Part shown: positions 9,628 to 17,802 of the stretch, in pieces
Layout: each line of letters starts with the position of its first letter
Position numbering within the stretch: position 1 is the first letter of the stretch
Source of the DNA: Nitrospirota bacterium
GTDB lineage: Bacteria > Nitrospinota_A > UBA7883
Assembly (NCBI GenBank): GCA_024275315.1
Contig: JAJRZK010000062.1
Coordinates: forward strand, 1-64,000
DNA: 64,000 bases
Reading direction: 5' to 3'
Notes under the pieces: generated by a model
The model's database searches: none
What the model saw: only the letters and a program-made list of their open reading frames with translations
What the model was told of the DNA's origin: nothing
Translations under genes and position numbers: made by a program

Positions 9628-10197
9628 GTGAGCAGGCGCAAAGACCGCGCGGGGAAACAGCGGTCGTACAGGTTTTTTCCAATGAATTTTATCTCCGGCG
9701 AAACCGATGAGTTATCTCTAAGAACGCGACTCTGGATACTTTTCCAGATCCCGCCTTTGCTATTGCGCGCCTGGTATATAAAGGACAGGTTGCAATCTTT
9801 GCAAATAGCGTTGCCCGATCCCGGGTTCCCCGTGAAAATTTCTGAAAAAGGCGCTGACAAAGTGGCTCGATGGGTAACAGGAATTCTTGAGTCGTTGCCC
9901 TTCAGAACGGGGCATTTTTGCTTTTACAGATCAATTGTTTTGGTATATATTATTAGACGTTTGGGGGTTCCCGCTGTCCTTAATATCGGGCTGACCAACT
10001 TTGGCGCCAGGTCGAAAACCCGGGGGCACTGTTGGCTGACGATAGATCGGAGGTTGTTGTTCGAAAAAGTCGACACTGGTAACCTGTATCCGTTTGAGAT
10101 GGGATACAATAAAACAGGCATTTGTTACTGGGCCGGTTCCGCTGGTAATGGCGGCGAAGGCCGGGCCGAGGCCGGAAGGGTCAAGCGGCGAGATTAG
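9628..10197 (+). CDS. Lasso-peptide B2-like transglutaminase/cysteine protease
   Basis: RTGHFCFYRSIVLVYIIRRLGVPAVLNIGLTNFGARSKTRGHCWLTIDRRLLFE: Cys...His...Asp arrangement of the B2/transglutaminase-like family; adjacent to PqqD-like gene. Confidence 0.75.
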   Translation: MSRRKDRAGKQRSYRFFPMNFISGETDELSLRTRLWILFQIPPLLLRAWYIKDRLQSLQIALPDPGFPVKISEKGADKVARWVTGILESLPFRTGHFCFYRSIVLVYIIRRLGVPAVLNIGLTNFGARSKTRGHCWLTIDRRLLFEKVDTGNLYPFEMGYNKTGICYWAGSAGNGGEGRAEAGRVKRRD

Positions 10198-10218
10198 CCG
10201 AAAAGGGAAACGGGATTG

Positions 10219-10503
10219 ATGAGCGATGGACTTGACGGTAGCGAAGTTTACACGATATGCGAGGATTTCACATGGCGGGATGTGAACGATGAAGTCGTCG
10301 TCCTGAACGTGAAATCCGGTGAGTATTTTACGTTCAACGATGTAGGTCGGTTTGTTTGGAAGGCTATTTCTTCGGGGAAAAACGTCGATGAATCTGTCCG
10401 GATGGTGGTGGATGAATATGATGTCGAACCCGAGAAGGCAGCTTCTGAAATAAGGGATTTTATCCGAAACATTGTAGCGCAAAAAATGTTGAAAAAAACC
10501 TGA
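10219..10503 (+). CDS. PqqD-family RiPP recognition element (B1-like)
   Basis: DEVVVLNVKSGEYFTFNDVGRFVWKAISSGKNVDESVRMVVDEYDVEPEKAASEIRDFI: PqqD fold signature. Confidence 0.85.
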   Translation: MSDGLDGSEVYTICEDFTWRDVNDEVVVLNVKSGEYFTFNDVGRFVWKAISSGKNVDESVRMVVDEYDVEPEKAASEIRDFIRNIVAQKMLKKT

Positions 10504-10524
10504 TTTGCAAAAGGGGGCATAATC

Positions 10525-10671
10525 ATGCAGGAAGACGTAGCAAAAAACACCGTAACAGGCAGTGAAAACCAGGAGATAAAAAAGACCTACGAGACTCCCC
10601 TGTTCAAGGGCCATCCGCCGCTGATGTCGGTCAGTCAGTGGTACTACTACTATTATTATTACTGGTATTAA
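10525..10671 (+). CDS. Putative RiPP precursor peptide (48 aa) with WYYYYYYYWY C-terminus; absent from the supplied ORF track
   Basis: Direct translation: MQEDVAKNTVTGSENQEIKKTYETPLFKGHPPLMSVSQWYYYYYYYWY*; 21 bp after the PqqD-like gene; leader spacing matches the lasso leader motif. Confidence 0.85.
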   Translation: MQEDVAKNTVTGSENQEIKKTYETPLFKGHPPLMSVSQWYYYYYYYWY

Positions 10672-10682
10672 TATGCCGCGGG

Positions 10683-10790
10683 CGGGCTCTTCCGCAAAAT
10701 ACCCGACGCCTGCGGCGTCGCTGACACATGTGATGTCGCGGACACATATGGTGTCGCGGACACCCTCCGTGTCACTGGCGTTTGCGTGGC
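10683..10790 (+). repeat. Degenerate 18-bp tandem repeats and overlapping inverted repeats between precursor and radical SAM gene
   Basis: GTCGCTGACACATGTGAT / GTCGCGGACACATATGGT / GTCGCGGACACCCTCCGT; inverted repeats GACGCC-TGC-GGCGTC, GGTGTC-GCG-GACACC, GACAC-CCTCC-GTGTC. Confidence 0.75.
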
Positions 10791-10923
10791 GAACGTTTGG
10801 CGGGGGCGGCTCCTCTGTTTACGTATGTAATGCGCTAATCAGCTAGCGGGGAGCGTCTTGGTTCGAAGACGTTTCCCGCTTGCTTTTCCTACCACCTTTA
10901 AACCCAGCAAAAACCACTGTCGA

Positions 10924-12369
10924 ATGAAACCGGACACAATTGCGCCATCTATGATGATGGACGCGCTGGCGGCTTCAATGAAAATACGAAAAGCCGTAGA
11001 GCTGAATCCGGCTCCGACCGGAGAGCTGGTCGATTTTCTGTCAGGCGCGGATGAAGCCCTGGCCAACGAAGCTTTCAGGGCCCTGCTAAGACTCAACCCG
11101 CTGGCGGCCTTGCAGGAACGGTGGACCAACGATTCGCCTGTGACCGGTTTGCGCGGCGAGGGTGTCCCGGACTGGATAATGGAATCGTGCGGCGGCTGGG
11201 GGGAGGATGGCGATTTGACAGACCTGCTCGTAGCAAAACTTGGCCGAATGGATCAAAGCCGTGTAAACGGGTTTCTCGAACGGCTAGCCGGGTTTGATGG
11301 GGCCAAAAGAGAGCTGTACAAAAGGCTCAGGCGCAAGGGACGCCCGGGGCTCGCCGGCAAGTTCGCCCGCGCCGTATCGGCTCGATCGGGCCGCCAATAT
11401 CCCGGCCAGATCAGCATATCGCCCACGATGTTCTGCCAGCTCCATTGCGAGTATTGCGTCTCCGCCGGGATCGACGAGGAGCTCTCTTCTGAAATTCCGC
11501 TTGACACGATGTTCGACCTGCTGGGCTGGGCCAGGGAGCGGGGCGTGCGCCGGATCGGGTTCACCGGGGGAGAGCCCACCACCTACAGCGGGTTCACCAG
11601 CGTTCTCGAAAAGATCGGCGAGCTGGGGCTGGAATTTTTCATGGCCACCAACGGCCTGATTCCAGCCGAAAAAATGGAGGCGATCATCAACGCCAGGCCG
11701 CTGTGCGTCACGATGCACCTGACGCCGGAGGTGATGGAATCGGGGTCCATCCGCGCGTTTACCCATAACGCCCGCAGGTTCCGGGAGGCGGGAGTATACG
11801 TAATTCTCCGTTGCAACTTCACCAGCGCCGACGACGATCCTGCTCCGTTTGTGCGATTCGCGCACGAGGCGGGCATCCACGAAATCAGGGTGGCCGTCCC
11901 CGTGCCCAACGAAAACAGGGTAAACACGTTTATCCCTCAAGGCTCCCTGTCCGATTTCGGGTTGTTGCTCTCCGGCCTTGTGGATATGGCCGCCGCGAAA
12001 AGGGTTGCGGTGATGCTTTCAAAACCGTTTCCCATCTGTAAACTGCCGGAGGACAAGGCCAGGTATTTTATCGCCAACGGATCGATGTCGAACAGTTGCC
12101 CGGTTCATCTGGCCGGTTTTTCCAACAACCTCATAGTCTACAGCGACCTCACCTTTTCGCCCTGTCTGGGGCTGAACGTAAGGAGCGAAAAAGATATACG
12201 ACAATTCAGGGGAACCAGGCAGGCCGCGCGCGTTTTCAAGGGGCGGGTGAAATCTTTCATACGCAAACCACTGCTTGCCGAGTGCGGCGGTTGTCCCCTG
12301 TACCCGGGCGGCAGATGTATCGGAGCGTGCCTGAGCTACAGGGACGCCCCGGGCGCCAAGGTTTCATAA
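10924..12369 (+). CDS. Radical SAM peptide-modifying enzyme with N-terminal extension and SPASM-like tail
   Basis: ISPTMFCQLHCEYCVSAG (CxxxCxxC), GFTGGEPTTYSGF, C-terminal CGGCPLYPGGRCIGAC. Confidence 0.85.
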   Translation: MKPDTIAPSMMMDALAASMKIRKAVELNPAPTGELVDFLSGADEALANEAFRALLRLNPLAALQERWTNDSPVTGLRGEGVPDWIMESCGGWGEDGDLTDLLVAKLGRMDQSRVNGFLERLAGFDGAKRELYKRLRRKGRPGLAGKFARAVSARSGRQYPGQISISPTMFCQLHCEYCVSAGIDEELSSEIPLDTMFDLLGWARERGVRRIGFTGGEPTTYSGFTSVLEKIGELGLEFFMATNGLIPAEKMEAIINARPLCVTMHLTPEVMESGSIRAFTHNARRFREAGVYVILRCNFTSADDDPAPFVRFAHEAGIHEIRVAVPVPNENRVNTFIPQGSLSDFGLLLSGLVDMAAAKRVAVMLSKPFPICKLPEDKARYFIANGSMSNSCPVHLAGFSNNLIVYSDLTFSPCLGLNVRSEKDIRQFRGTRQAARVFKGRVKSFIRKPLLAECGGCPLYPGGRCIGACLSYRDAPGAKVS

Positions 12370-12379
12370 AACCCGGGCC

Positions 12380-14182
12380 ATGGAATATTCGATCAGCGCC
12401 GCGCGCAAAGGAGCCGCCACAGGAGAGGGAGGCGCCATCAACAGCGTGAGAGTCTCCGGCAAAAACTTCGTGCTGTTTCTCTGGAGCTTTGCGGCGCCAT
12501 ACAAATCCAGCCTTCTTCTGGCCCTTGGCGTCTCCCTGCCGATGGTGGGGATCACCGGCGCCATCCCATGGATCCTGAACAGGGCCACGGACCTTCTCTC
12601 CACCGGATCGAGCCTTTCGACCGTGCTCTACTGGATGGCGCTGGGGCTTGCGGCGCTGATATTGAAAAGCGCGCTGGAGATAACCACCGGCTATATTCTC
12701 ACCATCCTGCATATACGGATCACCAACGACATCAGGAACGACCTCTACGAAAAGATTCATAAAAGCCCGTTGGAGTTTCACTCCCAAAACAGGTCGGGCG
12801 AAATCGCCAGCCTCATAAGCAACGACGTACAGGCCGCCGCCGGTGGTGTGCTGGAGATATATTCCATGGTCTGGCAGAGCCCGGCCAGTGTGATCCTTCT
12901 TTTCTGCGTGATGTTCTACTTCAACCCGCTTATGTCGGTCGTAGGTCTGCTGTCCATACCGGTGATGACGGTTTGCGTCATGTGGTCCAGCAAGAGGGCC
13001 AGAAAGGCGGAGCGCAACTACCTCGATCGGCAGGGGCGGATGCTGGGCGAAATGATCGAGGCGCTTACCAACGTGCGCCAGGTCAAGTCTTTCGGGATGG
13101 AAGGGATGCAAAAGGAGAAAGTGGCCGCCAGGGGCGAGGAGATGGTCGGCTATCGGCGTAAAGCGCTTTTGCTGAAATCCATCGTTTCACCTCTGGCAGA
13201 AATAACCAGCGCGATCACGGTGGCGATCATGGTGACCATCGCCTATTACCAGATATCCAACGACATGACCACGACAGGGGCGGTGGTCGGATGTATCGCC
13301 GCCGCGCTGAGCATGAAACGTCCGCTAAAAAGAATATCGGGCTCTGTTGTGGAGGTGCAAAGGTCCATGGCGGCGGTGCAGAGGATAACGTGGCTCCGTC
13401 GGCAGGCGCACAAAGAGCAGGGGCGAGAACCTGTCGGAGGGCGGTTTGAACACCTCCGGCTGGAAAATGTCAGCTTCTCCTATGACGGGAGGAACTATAT
13501 TCTGAAAGATGTCGACCTGGAGATCAGGCGCGGCGACCGCCTGGCCATTGTCGGTCCCAGCGGGGCCGGTAAAAGCACGTTGATAGATATACTGATCGGT
13601 TTTTATCCCTGTACGTCCGGCGCCACGCTGGTGAACGGGAAGGACCTGGCGACGATCGACCCTGCGTCGTGGCGTGAGAAAATAGGGATCGTATCGCAGG
13701 AGACCCTCCTGTTCGACGCCACTATAGAAGAGAATATCAGGCACGGATATCCCCGGGCCACCAGGGACAGGATCACAGAGGCGGCGAAAATGGCCGGATG
13801 CTCCGAAATGCTGAGCAGGCTCGCCGAAGGGCTGGATACCGTCGTAGGTGAAAGGGGGGCCAGGTTGTCCGGGGGAGAGCGTAAACGGGTGGCGCTGGCC
13901 AGGGCGCTGGTAAGACCGATAGAAATCCTTGTGCTCGACGAGGCCACCAGCGAGCTCGACTGGGAGGTGGAACGGGACATACTCGATTGCGTGAACAGAC
14001 TGCAAGACATAACCGTGATAAGCGCCTCGCACAGGCCAAGCGTGATGAAGTATTGCGACAGGGCGATCGCTTTGGGGGGTGGCCATGTGCGCGAAATATC
14101 GCCCGAGGCCACATGGGAAAACATGACAGGCGGAATTAACCGAGCCGGTGAATCCCCGAGCCGGGACATCTCCGCAAATTAA
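12380..14182 (+). CDS. ABC exporter, fused TMD-NBD
   Basis: GPSGAGKSTLIDILIGF Walker A, LSGGERKRVALARALVRPIEILVLDEATSELD signature/Walker B; N-terminal TM region. Confidence 0.92.
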   Translation: MEYSISAARKGAATGEGGAINSVRVSGKNFVLFLWSFAAPYKSSLLLALGVSLPMVGITGAIPWILNRATDLLSTGSSLSTVLYWMALGLAALILKSALEITTGYILTILHIRITNDIRNDLYEKIHKSPLEFHSQNRSGEIASLISNDVQAAAGGVLEIYSMVWQSPASVILLFCVMFYFNPLMSVVGLLSIPVMTVCVMWSSKRARKAERNYLDRQGRMLGEMIEALTNVRQVKSFGMEGMQKEKVAARGEEMVGYRRKALLLKSIVSPLAEITSAITVAIMVTIAYYQISNDMTTTGAVVGCIAAALSMKRPLKRISGSVVEVQRSMAAVQRITWLRRQAHKEQGREPVGGRFEHLRLENVSFSYDGRNYILKDVDLEIRRGDRLAIVGPSGAGKSTLIDILIGFYPCTSGATLVNGKDLATIDPASWREKIGIVSQETLLFDATIEENIRHGYPRATRDRITEAAKMAGCSEMLSRLAEGLDTVVGERGARLSGGERKRVALARALVRPIEILVLDEATSELDWEVERDILDCVNRLQDITVISASHRPSVMKYCDRAIALGGGHVREISPEATWENMTGGINRAGESPSRDISAN

Positions 14183-14189
14183 AATAACA

Positions 14190-15200
14190 ATGAGTGGTAT
14201 CAGCAGAAAACTGGTTCTGGATATGCTCGGGAACGTTCTCGACGGCAGGGAGTCCGGCCCCGAAGCCCTGAACCGGCTCCAGAGAGTCAGCGCGAAAAAA
14301 TTACAGGACTGGGCGGTTACCCACGCGGTGGAGGCCATTTTATTTCAATGGATAGCCAACCTGGGGGATCGGCTCACCGACAGCTCCATAAAAAAAATGG
14401 CCAGGCTCTCCCAGCAAACCATCGTGCGTGACATGATCAACCGCACCACCACCATCAGCGCCGTCAGGGCCATTTCCGAGGTGGAGCCGCAGGTCATGGT
14501 CATCCGCGGGATCAGCCTCGGGGCCACCGTCTACCCCGCGTCTCATCTGAAGCAGAGCGCGGATGTGGATGTCTATATACGGCGGGAAAAGCTGGAAGCC
14601 TGCATAGAACGGATGAAAAAGCTGGGGTATGACATCAATGAAAGCAAGATGGATGAATGGGAGCCCAGGGGAGAGGCGCCCATGTCCCACAAGACCGAAC
14701 CTCGCATGGTGGAGCTTCACTGGAAACTGATAACCTCCCCATCCATGAATCAGCGGCACGCCGTCGACTATGGCGGCTTGTGGAAAAGAAGGGAGGAGCT
14801 CGAAATAGACGGGACGACCATTAATTGCTTCGACATAACCACCAATATCATTTTCTGCTGTATCCACGCGGCCGCCCATCATCAGCTCGACAAGCTGGCC
14901 AGGCTGGTCGACATCAGGCAGATGATCGCGGTTAAGGGCGATGATATCGACTGGGACCGGGTGATAAAAAAAACCAGGGACGCCAACGCCCGGCTCGCCG
15001 TCTTCCACGCGTTGAACTGCGCAAAGCGCCTGCTGGGCGCCCAGCCGCCGGATGAGGCGCTGGCCGCGATCCGGCCCGGTGGTCTCTGGAGCGTGATCGG
15101 GAAAACGGGGCTCACCCACGGCGAGGCGCTTCGGGGCAGGACCGGCAGGATAAGCATATGGCGAAGAAAGCTTTTTCGGGAAGCTGTCAAACGGGTATAA
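14190..15200 (+). CDS. Nucleotidyltransferase family 5-like protein (RiPP-associated type)
   Basis: VMVIRGISLGATVYPASHLKQSADVDVYIRREKLEACIERMKKLGY...ELHWKL...: NTP_transf_5 pattern; starts 7 bp after the ABC gene. Confidence 0.7.
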   Translation: MSGISRKLVLDMLGNVLDGRESGPEALNRLQRVSAKKLQDWAVTHAVEAILFQWIANLGDRLTDSSIKKMARLSQQTIVRDMINRTTTISAVRAISEVEPQVMVIRGISLGATVYPASHLKQSADVDVYIRREKLEACIERMKKLGYDINESKMDEWEPRGEAPMSHKTEPRMVELHWKLITSPSMNQRHAVDYGGLWKRREELEIDGTTINCFDITTNIIFCCIHAAAHHQLDKLARLVDIRQMIAVKGDDIDWDRVIKKTRDANARLAVFHALNCAKRLLGAQPPDEALAAIRPGGLWSVIGKTGLTHGEALRGRTGRISIWRRKLFREAVKRV

Positions 15201-15207
15201 TCGCCAT

Positions 15208-17397
15208 ATGGAACCTGTGACAAGCGATCTCAAACCGGAGCTGGAGCTGGCCGGAGTCTACGACCGGTGGCCGGTCGTAGAGGGCAAGACCAGGCTTTTA
15301 CTGGTGGCGATCAACGTGCCGAACTACTATTCGCTACCGGTCAGAATCCTTTCACTCGTCGCCAGATCTTCCGCGGAACTACGGGAGAAATTCGACACCC
15401 GCTACATAGAGGTGGATGTCAACCAGGAGTTCCCCGGGACGCTGGGGGAGGCGATCGAACGATGGCGGCCCGATATCGCCGCGCTGTCTCTTAACATATG
15501 GAACCGCAACCTGCAGTTGAAACTGGCCCGGAGCATAAAGGAAAAAAATCCGGCCACGGCGATTATCGTCGGCGGGCAGGAGGCGACCAACTCCATCTAC
15601 AACTACCTGGACGCTGTCGAGGATTTCGATTACGTGATTGACGGCGAGGCGGAGATACCTTTCAGGCAGTTTCTCACCGCATGGAACCAGGAGAAAAAAT
15701 CGCCGGACAACATAGATTCCGTGTCCGGCCTTCACTACAGGCGGGGAGGCGTGGCCAGATTCACCGGGCCGGGGCGTGTGGTCACATCCCTCGACGATGT
15801 CCCGTCACCCATCCTCGCTGGTCTGGTCCCGGCGAAATCGAAACAGGCGCTGGGTATATTGCTGGAGGGGTCGCGAGGCTGTCCGATGCAGTGCAGTTTC
15901 TGTTTCGAGGGGAAAAAAGCGGTGAAGGTACGGTCCGCCTCTGTTGAAAAGCTCGAAAAAGAGGCGTTGCACATGGCGTCGCTGGGGGCGATATATTTTC
16001 ATATGCTCGATCCGAACCTGAACATCGGCGGCCGGGACCGGACCGAAAAACTGGCCAGGTTGTTTAAGAAACTTATCGCCACGAACCACGCCACATATAT
16101 CCTGACGGAAGTGTACGCCCACCAGATCAGTGAGAGGACGCTCGAATGCCTCAAAGCGTGCTCCATAATAGACATCGGGTTGCAGACCATCAATCCGGCC
16201 ACGGCCAAAGCCATAAACCGGCCTTTCAACGAGAAGAAATTTCTGCGGGGAATCAATTATCTGCACCAGATAAAATCGTCATTCAACCTGTATCTGATAT
16301 GCGGACTCCCCGAAGAGACGATGGTCACATTTCTCGAGGGGATGCGTTTCATAATCGCGCAACAGCCCAACAGGATATTTTTTAACGAGCTTTGCCTGCT
16401 CAACGGCACAGAGCTTCGATACCGCGCGCAAGAGTATGGCTATGAATTCGACACCAATCCGCCCTACCAGGTCTCCGCCAGCAGGTGGATGTCGAAAAAC
16501 CAGATGGCGGTCACCATAGCCCTGGCCAAGGTTATCGAGCGCCAGTTCAACCTGGCCATGAGAGCCGTGTTCCCCGGAGCCCCGTGGGTGATGGAGAGGA
16601 GCGGCCGGACAGGTGGGGCGGTTGGACAGATCCGTCTGCAAACAGGTTGCTCCCGGGCGTGCCATGGCTGTGTCAACGTTTCGCCGGGGCCCCTGCCGTC
16701 TGACGGGCGGTTGGACGAGCTTTTGCAAACCGGGAACGATATGGATGTCGAGCTTGTCTGCGGGGACATGATGAATATCGAACAGCTGTTTCGGCTCATG
16801 TCCCAATTGCAGTTGGCTGGTGTGGCCAGGATCAAGCTGACCGGGCCCCTGGGAAACTTTGCCAATAGTGGTGAGGTAAAAAACATCCTGTCGCGCGGTA
16901 TATGGCATTTCAAGACTTTCATCGGCGATGACGACAACCTCGAGCAGGCGGGGAAATGCCTTGAAAACATAAAAATCACCTATTCCCTCATAGGCCAGGC
17001 TCTTGTGCGACCCATGCTGGAGGTTGCTCTGGTGGGTGAGGCGATGACAGGCGCTAGGGTAAAACAGCTCATGGATGTCGCGATTCCATACGCCAACTTT
17101 ATCACCGTGCCGCCGGAAATGGTGGACGACGTGGAGGAATGGGCGAGGGCGGTTGCGCCGGCTTTCGAGGAGATGATATTAAAACGTAAAGCCTGGCTGA
17201 AGCTACCGGAAAAGCTGATGAGTGTGATGCTGGAAAAAACCTGCCAGTGGGGAGAGGTGAAAGAACACTTTCGCGCCCTGGGGCTCGTAAGCTATGAGAA
17301 AAACATGAACCCCTGCCTTGTGACATCCTTCGAGGACGATGTCCGCGTCACCCCGGGCGCTTGCGCGGAGGCTCCGGCCTCCAACCAGGTGGCCTGA
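15208..17397 (+). CDS. B12-binding-type radical SAM protein with a second CxxxCxxC motif
   Basis: N-terminal IAALSLNIWNRNLQLKLARSIKEKNPATAIIVGGQEATN; GCPMQCSFCFEGKK at about 15880; second GCSRACHGC at about 16648. Confidence 0.8.
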   Translation: MEPVTSDLKPELELAGVYDRWPVVEGKTRLLLVAINVPNYYSLPVRILSLVARSSAELREKFDTRYIEVDVNQEFPGTLGEAIERWRPDIAALSLNIWNRNLQLKLARSIKEKNPATAIIVGGQEATNSIYNYLDAVEDFDYVIDGEAEIPFRQFLTAWNQEKKSPDNIDSVSGLHYRRGGVARFTGPGRVVTSLDDVPSPILAGLVPAKSKQALGILLEGSRGCPMQCSFCFEGKKAVKVRSASVEKLEKEALHMASLGAIYFHMLDPNLNIGGRDRTEKLARLFKKLIATNHATYILTEVYAHQISERTLECLKACSIIDIGLQTINPATAKAINRPFNEKKFLRGINYLHQIKSSFNLYLICGLPEETMVTFLEGMRFIIAQQPNRIFFNELCLLNGTELRYRAQEYGYEFDTNPPYQVSASRWMSKNQMAVTIALAKVIERQFNLAMRAVFPGAPWVMERSGRTGGAVGQIRLQTGCSRACHGCVNVSPGPLPSDGRLDELLQTGNDMDVELVCGDMMNIEQLFRLMSQLQLAGVARIKLTGPLGNFANSGEVKNILSRGIWHFKTFIGDDDNLEQAGKCLENIKITYSLIGQALVRPMLEVALVGEAMTGARVKQLMDVAIPYANFITVPPEMVDDVEEWARAVAPAFEEMILKRKAWLKLPEKLMSVMLEKTCQWGEVKEHFRALGLVSYEKNMNPCLVTSFEDDVRVTPGACAEAPASNQVA

Positions 17398-17406
17398 AAG
17401 GAGAGG

Positions 17407-17637
17407 CTAGCCCGGTTGCCTCTTGGCCAGCGAGCCGATCATCTTTCTGACTTCCTCTGTTGTGGCAGTGTTATCGATGATTTTGCCAAGAGTTTCGTTC
17501 TGGGTTCCGCCTCTGAGATGTTCCAGGGTGATGTCGGCCATGCCGAAAAACTCCTCCGCCGTCATCCCCTTTTTAAGGGCGGATAAAAATATCTGGATCA
17601 GTTCGTTTTCAAGCTGGGTAGCGGGGTCGTCAGCCAC
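17407..17637 (-). CDS. Small hypothetical protein
   Basis: 76-aa ORF in the gap between the B12-rSAM and glycosyltransferase genes. Confidence 0.4.
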   Translation of the reverse strand: MADDPATQLENELIQIFLSALKKGMTAEEFFGMADITLEHLRGGTQNETLGKIIDNTATTEEVRKMIGSLAKRQPG

Positions 17638-17802
17638 AGTTAACTCCGGTATCGAAAAATATTTTGATATGACTTTGTTTTTGCAATCAGGGTAAAACCA
17701 TGTGTAGCTCCTGTCAAGCGGGCAATCGCGGTGGCTTATAATCCACCTTTATATTGTGATATTCTTTTCCAAACGCTTGCCGGGTGACAGGAGAGGGAAT
17801 AA

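Noticed and set aside
10639-10668. Poly-Tyr run as a chance microsatellite or sequencing artefact
   Set aside because: Codons alternate between TAC and TAT blocks and are flanked by TGG codons; position and leader motif match a precursor, so a coding explanation is preferred
10525-10671. Classical lasso peptide
   Set aside because: No Gly/Ala/Ser/Cys at core position 1, no Asp/Glu at 7-9, and no Asn-synthetase-like cyclase gene in the window
10683-10790. CRISPR array
   Set aside because: Units are 18 bp head-to-tail with no spacers; only three degenerate copies
11284-15233. Long antisense ORFs in the RiPP operon (11284-11940, 12257-13111, 13325-14338, 14340-15233, all minus)
   Set aside because: Opposite strand of well-supported genes in GC-rich DNA; low-complexity translations without family signatures
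17407-17637. 76-aa minus ORF as a second RiPP precursor
   Set aside because: No leader motif, no distinct core region, opposite strand; treated as a small hypothetical protein
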